DNA of 64,000 nucleotides from Rhizobium mongolense USDA 1844 (GCF_000419765.1 NZ_ATTQ01000001.1:310115-374114); one strand, 5' to 3'. Shown: positions 25,500 through 35,252, numbered from the stretch's first letter. Notes: generated from the sequence alone by a model not told the origin. Program-made: numbers and translations.

Positions 25500-27524
25500 T
25501 CAGGAGGCTTGCGCGCTGTAGGCCAGGTCATCATCGGGCGTGGTCACCTCCACGGGTCGGCGCGCAAATTCCGAGGCTGGAACGGGTCGTCCCACGTGGA
25601 ATCCCTGAACATCGTCAATTCGGCATTCCCGCATCAGCTCGAGCTGTTCCTCCGTTTCGACGCCTTCTACAAGAATGCGATGCCCACGATTGCGGATGAG
25701 CCGGATTATATCGCGCAGCATGGATCTTCCACGCGCAGTATCGCTGTCGTGAAGGAAGGATCGATCAATCTTGACGGTGTCGAAGTCGATCAGGCGAAGC
25801 CAGGAGAGACCCGCAAAGCCGGTCCCAAAGTCGTCCAGCCAGATCTTGATGCCAAGCGCTTTCAGGTCGCTAATGCAACGGATAACATCCGAATGCATTT
25901 CCAGTTCAAGCCCCTCGGTTATTTCGAACGCGATCCTTGAGCCCATCACCCCGGTCTCGGACAGGACGGCGGCGACGCAGGAGGCAAAACCAGGTGCTCT
26001 CAACTGGATCGGCGAAACATTCACGCTCACCAGTTCGATATGATTTGCAGCCAGCAGTTCCCTGCAAACGGTGCGCAGCGCCCAATAGCCAAGTTCCATT
26101 ATCGCACCGGATCGCTCGGCGACCGGAATGAAGAGGCTTGGCGGCGCTGCAGTGCCGTCAGGCATGCTCAGTCGCATGAGAGCCTCAACCGCATGCACCT
26201 TGCCACTTTCGACCTCTTGAATCGGCTGATAGACAAGGGAGACGAGCTCCTGAGCCACGGCAACCTTCAAAAGCGCAGCTATGTGCGCCGTTTCGTCACC
26301 GCTTTGAGGATCGTTCGGATCGAAAAGTTCTGCGCAATTGCGGCCCTTTGCTTTCGCCGAGTAAAGAGCGCGATCCGCTTCGTTGATGATTTTCTCAAGT
26401 TTCGAACCAGATTCTGGTCTTGTGACTGCCGCGCCAACGCTGACCGTCACCACCGGCACCCCGTCGAGACGCTGCCCGTGCGCAATTTCAAGGTCTTCGA
26501 CGGTTCGACGGAGTTTTTCAGCGAGATCCGCAGCCTCAACGTCGTTTCGCAGGGCCGCGATTACGATGAATTCCTCGCCGCCGTAACGCCCAATCGTCGC
26601 CCCTATAGGCGCCACAGCGTCGTCAAGAGCCGTCGCCACAGCGATGAGGCATCTGTCCCCCTCCTGATGACCATAGAAGTCATTATACTTTTTGAAGAAA
26701 TCGACATCGATCAGAAACGTGGCAAATTCGATCCCCTGCGTTTGCCATTTCTCCCAAAAGTCACGCAGTTGATGGTCGACGGCCCTTCGATTTTCCAGTC
26801 CGGTCAATGGATCGGTATTCGACAGCCTGAGAAGTGCCTTTCCCCGCTCCGAGGCCTCCTGGTGCTGGAGGTCCGCCTCATGCGCGTTGAGGAAGACGTT
26901 GAAGCGTTCCTTGTTAAGCTTCCAATTCACATAGGACGTGAATGTGAAACACGACAGGTAGAACGTCACGAAAGCGAGATCGTAGGAGGGCCCGGGACTG
27001 AAGACTGCAAGCGATGCAAGGAAAATCGCCAGCACCAGGCTCGATGCGATAACCGATAATGCAAAGCGGAAGCTGAAGAAGAGGTTCGCGCCCATCATGA
27101 AGATCGCGCCGAACACCATATAGTAGGACAGACTTTCAACTCTTGTCGTCAACAGCGTCGGAATGACCCATCCCGCATAGCCCAGGACCAAGGCGGCCGC
27201 GCATGTCAGATCGAGGTAATTGGTACGAACGCCTCGCCGAAGTTGAACTTCAAGCACGAGCAGCGCTCCGACCCCGACGATCACCCGCGCGATTATGGTG
27301 AGCATCGCCACATCCGGAACAAGGAGCAGGTCGGTCACGAAGAACATCAGATAGACCGGGACGGCCAGCCAAAGGCCAGCGCGGGTGGATGTTCTGCGGC
27401 GCTGATCGCCCTGTTCGAGATAAAGCGCGCGCAGCTCGCAGGACTGATAGGCCCTTTGCTCCGCAAAGAGCGTTGTTTCGACTTCTGCCAGCGTGTGCCT
27501 CATGCACGGTTCACCCGAACTCAT
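25500..27524 (-). CDS. Membrane GGDEF-EAL diguanylate cyclase/phosphodiesterase
   Basis: A cyclic-di-GMP enzyme. About six membrane helices cover residues 50-220 (AVPVYLMFFVTDLLL, LTIIARVIVGVGALLVLEV, YYMVFGAIFMMGANLFFSF). The GGDEF domain has the active-site motif RYGGEEF but no RxxD inhibitory site just before it. The EAL domain keeps its key residues: EALMR, the asparagine in VSVNVSP, FEITEG, DDFGTG, VKIDRS and EGVETEEQ. It may therefore both make and degrade cyclic-di-GMP. The start is uncertain: 27524 (MSSGEPC) or 27503 (MRHTLAE) both fit, while an extension to 27671 looks non-coding. It is divergent from the methyltransferase gene. Confidence 0.88.
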   Translation of the reverse strand: MSSGEPCMRHTLAEVETTLFAEQRAYQSCELRALYLEQGDQRRRTSTRAGLWLAVPVYLMFFVTDLLLVPDVAMLTIIARVIVGVGALLVLEVQLRRGVRTNYLDLTCAAALVLGYAGWVIPTLLTTRVESLSYYMVFGAIFMMGANLFFSFRFALSVIASSLVLAIFLASLAVFSPGPSYDLAFVTFYLSCFTFTSYVNWKLNKERFNVFLNAHEADLQHQEASERGKALLRLSNTDPLTGLENRRAVDHQLRDFWEKWQTQGIEFATFLIDVDFFKKYNDFYGHQEGDRCLIAVATALDDAVAPIGATIGRYGGEEFIVIAALRNDVEAADLAEKLRRTVEDLEIAHGQRLDGVPVVTVSVGAAVTRPESGSKLEKIINEADRALYSAKAKGRNCAELFDPNDPQSGDETAHIAALLKVAVAQELVSLVYQPIQEVESGKVHAVEALMRLSMPDGTAAPPSLFIPVAERSGAIMELGYWALRTVCRELLAANHIELVSVNVSPIQLRAPGFASCVAAVLSETGVMGSRIAFEITEGLELEMHSDVIRCISDLKALGIKIWLDDFGTGFAGLSWLRLIDFDTVKIDRSFLHDSDTARGRSMLRDIIRLIRNRGHRILVEGVETEEQLELMRECRIDDVQGFHVGRPVPASEFARRPVEVTTPDDDLAYSAQAS

Positions 27525-27768
27525 CGAAATTGAAGGGTTTCCGTCCGCTTCCGCGACGTCGAAACAATTTGCGGTCATTGCAGATGGCACAGCCAAGGTT
27601 ATCGCGATGATAGATATTGCCGATGAAGTTTTGGTTAAGCCCCATGCCCGCACAAGGTTGCAGGGTGACAATGGGTTACCAATTTTCCGCTATTGCGCCA
27701 TTTATTAAACTCTAGCGCGAGGCAATTTCTTTTTCTATAGTTAGCTTAGTATTAACGGAAACAACAAA

Positions 27769-28806
27769 GTGAACCGATTTCAGACAGTTCTCGACGGAGT
27801 TAGCCTCGTCACCCCTGACCTCATCGCGGGAAGTTCAAAATTATCAGACAGCGGGTATCTGCAAGAACGCTTCATTGAAGGGCGTGCAGAACTGGCCGTT
27901 TTGCTCGCCTTGAGCGAGCAACAATTCCAGAACCGCTTGCCACCGGCAGAAATCGTTCGCGATCTGACGACGCGGCTGAGTGACCTGAGGCAAAAGCTGC
28001 CTTCCTCCGTCTGGCAGCGCCTCACGCCGATTGCTCGCGAGCATCCCGTCGCTGCCTATCTTCTTGAAGATCCCCTGACCCGCTGGTCCTTTGAAAAACC
28101 TCGCGGCTACTCGGGCGACGCTCAACTTCTCGACTTCATTTACGAGCATCCGAGCATGAAGGGGGCGATCGAGCAGGCTTCGGCTCTCGGACGGGATCTT
28201 TATGCATACACAAAGCAAGCTTCGTCATCTGTCGCAGTGCGCGAAAGACGGAACCTTCTGACCGCAAAGGTGGACGCCATCGCCTCTGATCGGCCGGGCG
28301 ACACCGAGATCCTGACGATCGCCGCTGGACATCTGAGGGAAGCGGACCAGTCGCAAGCGTTGCAGGACGGCGCGATCAGCCGCTGGGTGGCGCTCGACCA
28401 AGACCCGCTCAGTGTCGGATCAGTGGCGCGCGACTTTGCCGGAAGTCCGGTCGAGGCCATCAATGGCTCCGTCCGCACGCTCTTGTCACGTTCTCAGCAA
28501 CTGGGCCGTTTTGACTTTATCTACGCGGCCGGCCTCTACGACTACCTTGCGCACAATGTGGCCGTGAAGCTTACCGAACGTTGCCTGCAGATGCTCAAGC
28601 CCGGCGGTCAATTTCTGTTCGCCAACTTCGCGCGCGACATACGCGTCGAGGGATATATGGAAACGTTCATGAACTGGGCTCTTCTATGGCGCTCTGAATC
28701 GGAAATGTGGTCGATTATAGGGGGCCTTCCAAATCAGGATAAGTTTGAAGCAAAGGTGGAGTTCGGCGAAAACAGGAACGTCCTCTACGCGATCCTGAAG
28801 ACCTGA
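27769..28806 (+). CDS. Class I SAM-dependent methyltransferase
   Basis: In this 345-residue protein the C-terminal 180 residues form a Rossmann-type methyltransferase: TEILTIAAGHLREA as motif I (with A-G-H in place of the usual G-x-G), VALDQDPLSVG at the acidic motif II, then FDFIYAAGLYDYL and LKPGGQFLFANF. The N-terminal 140 residues are helical and contain FEKPRGYSGDAQLLDFIY, a phrase I associate with rhizobial and PhcB-like methyltransferases encoded near signalling genes. The start is GTG at 27769. It is divergent from the GGDEF-EAL gene. A role in fatty-ester signal synthesis is possible but not shown. Confidence 0.75.
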   Translation: MNRFQTVLDGVSLVTPDLIAGSSKLSDSGYLQERFIEGRAELAVLLALSEQQFQNRLPPAEIVRDLTTRLSDLRQKLPSSVWQRLTPIAREHPVAAYLLEDPLTRWSFEKPRGYSGDAQLLDFIYEHPSMKGAIEQASALGRDLYAYTKQASSSVAVRERRNLLTAKVDAIASDRPGDTEILTIAAGHLREADQSQALQDGAISRWVALDQDPLSVGSVARDFAGSPVEAINGSVRTLLSRSQQLGRFDFIYAAGLYDYLAHNVAVKLTERCLQMLKPGGQFLFANFARDIRVEGYMETFMNWALLWRSESEMWSIIGGLPNQDKFEAKVEFGENRNVLYAILKT

Positions 28807-28890
28807 AGATCGACGCTGATGCGGGCGGCCTGAGACATGGACCGCCTCGACTGGCTCTTGCTGGAACGGCGGTCGTGAAGAGGCAGCAAC

Positions 28891-28914
28891 AGCGCCGCGC
28901 CTTTGCGCGGCGCT
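28891..28914. terminator. Terminator between methyltransferase and doeB
   Basis: The perfect ten-base arms AGCGCCGCGC (28891-28900) and GCGCGGCGCT (28905-28914) have a CTTT loop. It sits between convergent genes and so can serve both strands. Confidence 0.8.
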
Positions 28915-28932
28915 TGAATTATCTCTGCGGGT

Positions 28933-29934
28933 TCAAACCGCCAGGACCGCGGCGCAATCGCCAGGCTTTATCAGTCCCGGAAAATGCCGTGCAGCGAGGA
29001 TGCCTGTCATGCTTGAGCGGAGCTCGACCGGCAGACCACCGGTCTTTCCGACCGGATGGATGCGAGCTACAACCTCACCCTTTTTCACGGCTTCGCCGAG
29101 GTCGACTGCAAATTCGACGAGCCCGGCTTCCTCTGCGAAGAGGAAGCAGTCTCCATCCGGCATGTCGAGCCATTGGGTGGGCTGCTCTTCGACGATGCCC
29201 TCAACGATGCCGGCATGCGTTAGAACGTTCATCACCCCGCGTTTGGCAATGGCTGCGGTTTTCGCCGTCGCCGTTCCGCCGCCGCCGAGCTCGGTGGTGA
29301 TGAAGATCTTGCCCATCTCCTCGGCGGCCGTGTCGTACATGCCCACGGCGTCGATCTCCAGCATTTTCATCGAGTAGGGCGCGCCGAACGCCTGAACGAA
29401 CTCGAAACCCTTTGCCTCCTGTTTCTTGTCTGGAAGAATGTGGGCGGCGCAGAAAGGTAGAAAATCGAGTGTCCTGCCGCCCGAATGGAAGTCGAGCACG
29501 ATATCGGCAAGTGGCAGAAGGACCCGCTGGAAATAATCGGCGATCTTCTGCGTGACCGTGCCGTCCGGCCTGCCCGGAAAGCTGCGGTTCATATTGCCCT
29601 TGTCGATCGGCGAGGTTCTCGTCTGCGACAGGAACGCCGGATAGTTCATGGCGGGCACGATGATGACGCGGCCTTTGACGTCTTCTGCCCCAAGCGTGCG
29701 GGCAAGATCGAAGAGTGCGATCGGCCCTTCATATTCATCGCCGTGATTGCCGCCTGTCAAAAGCGCGGTCGGGCCTCGGCCGTTTCTAATGACGGTGATC
29801 GGAATCATGACCGATCCCCATGCGGAATCATCGCGGCTGTAGGGTAGCCGCAAGAAACCATGCTGAACGCCGTCCGCCTCGAAATCGACCGTCGCACTGA
29901 TCGGCGATGGGCGCATTATTGTATCGCTCATCAT
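28933..29934 (-). CDS. doeB: N-alpha-acetyl-L-2,4-diaminobutyrate deacetylase DoeB
   Basis: This 333-residue zinc hydrolase belongs to the succinylglutamate desuccinylase/aspartoacylase family. The zinc ligands are in GGNHGDEYEGP (H and E) and in VLDFHSGGRTLD, and the catalytic glutamate is in TTELGGGGT. DoeB removes acetate from N-alpha-acetyl-diaminobutyrate, the product of ectoine ring opening. It is the last gene of the long minus-strand ectoine operon, four bases after doeA. In Sinorhizobium this gene is called eutE. Confidence 0.93.
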   Translation of the reverse strand: MMSDTIMRPSPISATVDFEADGVQHGFLRLPYSRDDSAWGSVMIPITVIRNGRGPTALLTGGNHGDEYEGPIALFDLARTLGAEDVKGRVIIVPAMNYPAFLSQTRTSPIDKGNMNRSFPGRPDGTVTQKIADYFQRVLLPLADIVLDFHSGGRTLDFLPFCAAHILPDKKQEAKGFEFVQAFGAPYSMKMLEIDAVGMYDTAAEEMGKIFITTELGGGGTATAKTAAIAKRGVMNVLTHAGIVEGIVEEQPTQWLDMPDGDCFLFAEEAGLVEFAVDLGEAVKKGEVVARIHPVGKTGGLPVELRSSMTGILAARHFPGLIKPGDCAAVLAV

Positions 29935-29938
29935 CCCA

Positions 29939-31120
29939 TCAGTCCTTGACCATCAACTTTCGCGGCACATTGGCGAGGCACTCGACGCCAGTCTTCGTGA
30001 TCAGAATGCTTTCGGTCGTCTCGAAGCCCATGTCTTCGAGCCAGAGACCTGTCATGAAATGGAAGGTCATGCCGGGTTTCAATTCCGTCTTGTCGCCGGG
30101 ACGCAGGCTCATGGTCCGCTCGCCCCAATCCGGCGGATAGGAAAGCCCGATCGGATAACCGGTACGATTGTCCTTCACGATCCCGTATTTTTTCAGGACC
30201 GCAAAGAAGGCATTGGCGATGTCTTCACAGGTATTGCCCGGCTTTGCGACGGCAAGGCCGGCTTCCATGCCTTCGAGCGTTGCTTTTTCCGCATCGAGAA
30301 AAGCCTGCGTCGGCTTGCCGAGGAAAACGGTGCGCGAAAGCGGCAGATGGTAGCGATTATAGCAGCCGGCGATCTCGAAGAAGGTTCCCTCGCCCCGTTT
30401 CAACGGCCGGTCATCCCAGGTGAGATGCGGGGCAGAGGCCTCCACGCCCGACGGCAGCAAAGGCACGATGGCCGGGTAATCCCCACCGATCCCATCGACG
30501 CCTCTTGTCCCTGCATCGTAGATCTCTGCGACGAGATCGCATTTGCGCATGCCGACTTCGATCTTGTCGAAGATGCGCTGATGCATGACTTCGACAATTC
30601 GGGCGGCATTGCGCATATATTTGACTTCCGTCTCGCTCTTGACGGCGCGCTGCCAGTTGACGAGCGCCGTCGCGTCGACGAAACGGGCATTCGGCAGATG
30701 CTTCTGCAGCGAAGCGAAGGCTGCCGCCGAAAACCAGTAATTGTCCATCTCGACGCCGATCGAACTCTTACTGAGGCCGCGGTCCGTCAAAATGCCGGAG
30801 AGGTAATCCATCGGGTGCCGCTCGGTCGACTGCACGTAGTGATCAGGATAGCCGATGATGTTTTCGTGTTTCAGGTAGGCGGTGAGCTTCGCGCCATTGG
30901 CGTCCTGCCCACGGCCGAACCAGATCGGTTCGCCGGACGGCGGCACGATCACGGCCTGATGCACATAGAAGGACCAGCCGTCGTAGCCGGTCAGCCAGGC
31001 CATGTTCGATGGATCGCTGACGATCAACAATTCGATGCCCTTGGCTTCCATCGCCTTTCGGGTCTTGTCGAGGCGGGCGCCGTATTCCTCGCGCGAAAAT
31101 TTGAGTTTAGGCTCACTCAT
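29939..31120 (-). CDS. doeA: Ectoine hydrolase DoeA
   Basis: This 393-residue member of the M24 creatinase/aminopeptidase-P fold begins MSEPKLKFSREEYGARL. It has the N-terminal creatinase domain (LLIVSDPSNMAWLTGYDGWS) and the C-terminal pita-bread domain. Like other DoeA proteins it has lost some of the metal ligands of true peptidases, so it acts as a ring-opening hydrolase giving N-alpha-acetyl-L-2,4-diaminobutyrate. It is named eutD in Sinorhizobium. It lies between eutC and doeB on the same strand with a 32-base gap to eutC. Confidence 0.93.
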   Translation of the reverse strand: MSEPKLKFSREEYGARLDKTRKAMEAKGIELLIVSDPSNMAWLTGYDGWSFYVHQAVIVPPSGEPIWFGRGQDANGAKLTAYLKHENIIGYPDHYVQSTERHPMDYLSGILTDRGLSKSSIGVEMDNYWFSAAAFASLQKHLPNARFVDATALVNWQRAVKSETEVKYMRNAARIVEVMHQRIFDKIEVGMRKCDLVAEIYDAGTRGVDGIGGDYPAIVPLLPSGVEASAPHLTWDDRPLKRGEGTFFEIAGCYNRYHLPLSRTVFLGKPTQAFLDAEKATLEGMEAGLAVAKPGNTCEDIANAFFAVLKKYGIVKDNRTGYPIGLSYPPDWGERTMSLRPGDKTELKPGMTFHFMTGLWLEDMGFETTESILITKTGVECLANVPRKLMVKD

Positions 31121-31152
31121 GGTCTTTTCTCCCTTGTCCGGTGCCGCACCGG

Positions 31153-32145
31153 TCAGCTTTCGAATATGGTTCCGGCGTTGGCGGCCTTGGCTCGCGCAAA
31201 GGCAAGCGTGGCGATGGCGGTGTCCTGTATGCCGGTGCCGGTCAGGTCCGCGATCGTGATTTGCGTGGCGTGCGAACGGCCCCGACGTTGACCGGCTACG
31301 ATCTGTCCGAGCTCCGGAAATGCCGCGTCGGCGGCAACCGTGCCTGTTGCGATCGCGTGGTGAAGTTCGCCCAGCCGGCGCGTCTGCTTCAGGCTGTCGG
31401 CGACATAGAGCCAGGCTTTGGCGATTGCGACGGGGTCAATCTCGTTCTTGTGTTCCGCATCAGAACCCATGGCCGTCACATGCTGGCCGGCCTCCAACCA
31501 TTCGGCTTTCAGGATCGGCGTTTGCGAAGGCGTTGTCGTGACGATGACGTCGGCCCCAGCGACCGCATTCTTCGGGTCCGCCACCGCGGTGACGGCCAAC
31601 CCAAGCGACTTCGCGAGCTGCGCGGCAACACCCTGCGCCTTGGCAAAATCGCGCGCCCAGATCCGCGCCTCGCGGATCGGCCGTACCAGCATCAGGGCCT
31701 CAAGCTGCAATTTCGCCTGCATACCCGCCCCGAAGATCGCCGCGACCTTCGAATTCTCGCGCGACAGATGCTTTGCTGCGACGGCCCCTGCAGCCGCGGT
31801 CCTCACGTCGGTCAGGTAGCCGTTGTCGAGGAGCAGCGCTTGAACAAGGCCCGTTCTGCTGGAAAGCAGCACCATCATTCCGTTCGTGCTCGCAAGCCCG
31901 ATTTTGGGATTGTCGAAGAAGCCGGGACTGATCTTGATGGCGAAGCTTTCGATGCCTGGGACATAGGCCGTCTTCACATCGAGTTCGCCACGATGTTCCG
32001 GAACATCGAGCCTCAGAATCGGGGGCATGGAGACGGCTTTCGTCGCCAGCGCTTTAAAGGCGTCTTCGACGCAGCCGACCGCATCAAGATCGAGGCCGAT
32101 GACCTTCCGGAGATCTGCTTCCGTCAGAATGACCATGGAGCTCAT
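31153..32145 (-). CDS. eutC: Ectoine utilization protein EutC (ornithine cyclodeaminase family)
   Basis: This 330-residue protein of the ornithine cyclodeaminase/mu-crystallin family has a Rossmann domain (VAAIFGAGMQAKLQLEALM) and the family phrases DVRTAAAGAVAAKHLS and DVIVTTTPSQTPIL. EutABC are linked to 5-hydroxyectoine use and are thought to convert it towards the ectoine route; EutC would be the dehydrogenase/reductase-like member. The ATG at 32145 overlaps the eutB stop by four bases (ATGA); the longer open frame to 32322 is inside eutB. Confidence 0.92.
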   Translation of the reverse strand: MSSMVILTEADLRKVIGLDLDAVGCVEDAFKALATKAVSMPPILRLDVPEHRGELDVKTAYVPGIESFAIKISPGFFDNPKIGLASTNGMMVLLSSRTGLVQALLLDNGYLTDVRTAAAGAVAAKHLSRENSKVAAIFGAGMQAKLQLEALMLVRPIREARIWARDFAKAQGVAAQLAKSLGLAVTAVADPKNAVAGADVIVTTTPSQTPILKAEWLEAGQHVTAMGSDAEHKNEIDPVAIAKAWLYVADSLKQTRRLGELHHAIATGTVAADAAFPELGQIVAGQRRGRSHATQITIADLTGTGIQDTAIATLAFARAKAANAGTIFES

Positions 32146-33143
32146 GCCACATCCTTTCTGGTAGGCGCGGTCGCGCCGTTGATCACACTTCGATGCTGCT
32201 CCATGTCGACATTGCGCCCTGACAGGATCGCAACCACCGGCCCGGTGATCTCGATCTTGCCGGCAAGCAGCGCCGCAACACCGACAGCAGCCGCTCCCTC
32301 GATCACCTCGCGTTCCACGCAATAGGCATGACGCATGCCCGCGGCGATCTCCGGTTCGCTCAGAAGAACGACGTCATCGAGCAGGTCGCGGCACATCGAG
32401 AAAGTGAGCTGGTTATGAAAGCCGATGCCGCCACCCAGGGAATCGGCAAAGCTCTCCTCTTCCTGGACCTCCACGGGGCGCCCTGCCTCAAGGCTTGCCT
32501 TCATGGCGGCACCCCGCTGCATGGTGAGGCCGATGATGCGAACGTCCGGATTGATCGCTTTCAGCGCGGCTGCGACACCAGACGCGAGACCGCCGCCCGA
32601 CAGCGGCACGAGGACCGTTGCGGCCTCGGGGCAATCCTTGAAGACCTCCAGCCCGAGTGACCCCTGCCCGGCAATCACCCTGGCGTCATCAAAGGGTGGG
32701 ACCGCAACCAGCCCGTCGTCTTGTACAAGACGGTCGACCTCCAACTGGGCGTCGTCCTGCGAGCGCCCGATGATTCTGACATTTGCCCCGAGCCGGCGGA
32801 TCTCGGCCACTTTGTTTTCGGGAACCAGCCGCGACATGCAGATCGTCGCCGTAGAACCCGCCGCCTTTGCGGCATAGGCAAGCGCGCGCCCGTGATTGCC
32901 GGTCGAGGCGGCAACGACGCCCCGCGCCTTCTCCTCTGCCTTAAGCGAGAGCACGGCATTGGTGGCGCCGCGCAGCTTGAAGCTGCCGGTAATCTGCTGG
33001 TGTTCGAGCTTCAGGTAGACGGCTGTGCCCACGCGCTCGCTGAGTGCGTCCGACCTAATGATCGGGGTTTTGCGGACCCGGCGGGAAATGCGCTCGGACG
33101 CAAGAATGATGTCCCGGAGGCTGACTGGCAAAGAAGTGGTCAT
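32142..33143 (-). CDS. eutB: Hydroxyectoine utilization dehydratase EutB
   Basis: This 333-residue PLP enzyme of the threonine/serine dehydratase type has the Schiff-base lysine in HQQITGSFKLRGATNAVL, the phosphate-binding glycine loop in LVPLSGGGLASGVAAAL and the ASTGNHGRALAYAA segment that holds the carboxylate. EutB is thought to act on a hydroxylated intermediate from 5-hydroxyectoine. It begins four bases after the eutA stop region and overlaps eutC. Confidence 0.92.
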   Translation of the reverse strand: MTTSLPVSLRDIILASERISRRVRKTPIIRSDALSERVGTAVYLKLEHQQITGSFKLRGATNAVLSLKAEEKARGVVAASTGNHGRALAYAAKAAGSTATICMSRLVPENKVAEIRRLGANVRIIGRSQDDAQLEVDRLVQDDGLVAVPPFDDARVIAGQGSLGLEVFKDCPEAATVLVPLSGGGLASGVAAALKAINPDVRIIGLTMQRGAAMKASLEAGRPVEVQEEESFADSLGGGIGFHNQLTFSMCRDLLDDVVLLSEPEIAAGMRHAYCVEREVIEGAAAVGVAALLAGKIEITGPVVAILSGRNVDMEQHRSVINGATAPTRKDVA

Positions 33144-33147
33144 GACA

Positions 33148-33927
33148 TCAATTTTCCGGATAAGGCATCGTCATGAGACGGGCGACTTCCGGCCGCGCTT
33201 GATCCTCGCCGCAAAGCCTCAGGCAGGCCCAGGCAGTCGCAAGATTGCTGCTGACCACCGGCTTGCCGATCTTCTGTTCGACCCTGCCTGCGACCTGGGC
33301 GGCCCGCAGCGCCGTACAGGAGATGAAGAGGGCATCGGAGCCTGGCGCAGTGGCGTCAAGCGCAAGCGCTGCGATCTCGTCCGGCGCAATCCGCGCCATC
33401 TCGCGGTCGTCGGTGAACCCAAGGCAGGTGAATCGGTCTATTTCGAAACCGAGCTCTGCAAAATAATCCGCCATCGGCCTGCTCGTTTCGACGGTGTAGG
33501 GCGTCAGGACCGATATTCTCTTTGCACCGAAGGCGCGCAGCGCGTCGACCGCAGCCGCCGTTGGCGTGACGACCGGCACGCCGGGCTTTGCAGCGGTAAT
33601 TGCAGCCTCGACCTTAGCATCGCCGATGACGACCGAGGCCGACGTGCATGAATAGATGATCGCATCGAGCGGTTCGCCTGGCAGGATGAGACCTGCTCCT
33701 GACGTCAGCGAAGGCTGCATTTTCAGCAGGTTTTCCGGCGTCGTCGGATTGGCATAATGGATGCGGCTCACATAAACGCCGATGCGATCGCTCGCGACCA
33801 TTCGCTGGAAGTCGACTTCCGTCGTATGGTCGGTTGCAAGGATCACAAGGCCGACGCGCTTTTCCAGGGGGCGCTCGTCCAGCCGCGGACGGCGGCTTGC
33901 GGTCAGGATATCGATCGTTGCCGTCAT
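33148..33927 (-). CDS. eutA: Ectoine utilization protein EutA (Asp/maleate isomerase family)
   Basis: This 259-residue protein of the aspartate/glutamate racemase superfamily is closest to maleate isomerase-like EutA. The two family cysteines are in IYSCTSASVVIGD and LFISCTALRAAQV. It probably handles a hydroxyectoine-derived intermediate together with EutB and EutC. The ATG at 33927 (MTATIDIL) lies one base after the ehuD stop; the longer open frame overlaps ehuD and is less likely. Confidence 0.9.
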   Translation of the reverse strand: MTATIDILTASRRPRLDERPLEKRVGLVILATDHTTEVDFQRMVASDRIGVYVSRIHYANPTTPENLLKMQPSLTSGAGLILPGEPLDAIIYSCTSASVVIGDAKVEAAITAAKPGVPVVTPTAAAVDALRAFGAKRISVLTPYTVETSRPMADYFAELGFEIDRFTCLGFTDDREMARIAPDEIAALALDATAPGSDALFISCTALRAAQVAGRVEQKIGKPVVSSNLATAWACLRLCGEDQARPEVARLMTMPYPEN

Positions 33928-33928
33928 C

Positions 33929-34588
33929 TCAATCTTCCGTGCGAGCATAGCGCTCTTCGAGCCAGCGCAGCCCGATCACCGAGATCAGGCTGATCGCCAG
34001 GAAAAAGATACCGACCAGCGTCATCGGCTCGATATAGCGGTAGTTGCTGTTGGCGATGCTCTTGGCCTGGTTCATCAGTTCGAGCACCGTGATTGCCGAA
34101 AGCAGCGGCGTCTCCTTGAACATCGCGATGAAATAATTGGCGAGTGCCGGGATCATCGGAGGGATCGCCTGCGGCAGGATGACATGGATCCACGCCTGGC
34201 GCGTGGTGAGGTTCGTCGCCTTTGCCGCTTCCCACTGCCCACGCGGCACATTCTCGATGCCGGCGCGGTAGACTTCGGCGGTATAGGTCGCGTAGTGCAG
34301 GCCGAGGCCGATGACGCCGGCGACGAGTGGCGCAAGTCTGATGCTGATATCCGGCAGCACGTAGAAGATGAAGTAGAGCTGCACCAGGAGCGGCGTGCCG
34401 CGGATGAACTCGGACAAGAAGCCGACGCCGTGCGATACCGCGGTGATCGGCGAACGCCGCACAAGCGCGATCGCAAGGCCCAGGATCGCTGCAACCACCG
34501 CGCCGAGTACCGTCGCAAGGATGGTGATCTTGAAGCCTTCGATGAGCGTCGGCATGATCTGCCAGACGAAATCCCAGTCCCATTCCAT
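33929..34588 (-). CDS. ehuD: Ectoine/hydroxyectoine ABC permease EhuD
   Basis: This 219-residue polar amino acid type permease has about five helices and the EAA loop (QWEAAKATNLTTRQAWIHVI). It pairs with EhuC to form the membrane channel for ectoines. It is located four bases after ehuC. Confidence 0.92.
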   Translation of the reverse strand: MEWDWDFVWQIMPTLIEGFKITILATVLGAVVAAILGLAIALVRRSPITAVSHGVGFLSEFIRGTPLLVQLYFIFYVLPDISIRLAPLVAGVIGLGLHYATYTAEVYRAGIENVPRGQWEAAKATNLTTRQAWIHVILPQAIPPMIPALANYFIAMFKETPLLSAITVLELMNQAKSIANSNYRYIEPMTLVGIFFLAISLISVIGLRWLEERYARTED

Positions 34589-34592
34589 CGAT

Positions 34593-35252
34593 CTAGACCC
34601 TCATTCCGTCGAGACCGCGGCTCATGCGCCGCTCAAGCCAGCGCATCGCAGTCGAAATTGCCCAGGCCATCAGGAAGTAGAGAACGAGAATGGTCGCAAA
34701 CGGTATCAGCGTATTGCCCGTCTGTGCTCGCACGACCTGCGCCTGGAAGGTCAGATCGGTCAGCGAGATCAGCGAGACGACGGCGGTGCCTTTCAGAAGT
34801 TCGATCGCATTGTTGCAGAAGGTCGGCAACATCAAGGGCAGCGCCTGCGGCAGGATGATGTAGCGCATGCGCTGGTAGCGCGACAGGTTGAGCGCGATGC
34901 AGGCTTCGGTCTGTTCACGCCCGATCGCCTTGACGGCACCGCGAACGACTTCTGCCGCATAGGCGCCGACATTCAGTCCGAGAGCAAGAACGCCTGCCTG
35001 GAGCGGCGTCAGGGTGAGCCCGGCAAAGGGCAGCACGAAATAGACCCAGAAGAGCTGCACGAAGATCGAGGTGCCGCGAAAGAACTCGATATAGGCTGTT
35101 GCAAGCGCCCGCACGGCGAAGAAGCGGGAAAGCCGCGCAAGCCCGGCCACGAATGCCATGACAAGCGCCAATGCCGATCCCATGAGCGTGAGCTTGATGG
35201 TGACGAGCGCACCTTCCAGGATCAATGTGAGGTAGCCGGACCATACCGACAT
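34593..35252 (-). CDS. ehuC: Ectoine/hydroxyectoine ABC permease EhuC
   Basis: This 219-residue permease is homologous to EhuD (LILEGALVTIKLTLMGSALA, then FRGTSIFVQLFWVYFVLPFA). The EAA loop is ACIALNLSRYQRMRYIILPQ. It is separated from ehuB by 69 bases that contain a strong hairpin, so its mRNA may be less abundant than that of ehuB. Confidence 0.92.
   Translation of the reverse strand: MSVWSGYLTLILEGALVTIKLTLMGSALALVMAFVAGLARLSRFFAVRALATAYIEFFRGTSIFVQLFWVYFVLPFAGLTLTPLQAGVLALGLNVGAYAAEVVRGAVKAIGREQTEACIALNLSRYQRMRYIILPQALPLMLPTFCNNAIELLKGTAVVSLISLTDLTFQAQVVRAQTGNTLIPFATILVLYFLMAWAISTAMRWLERRMSRGLDGMRV

Noticed and set aside
30059..31291. 410-codon plus-strand frame antisense to doeA
   Set aside because: No recognisable domain; the minus strand carries a clear full-length DoeA in a conserved operon.
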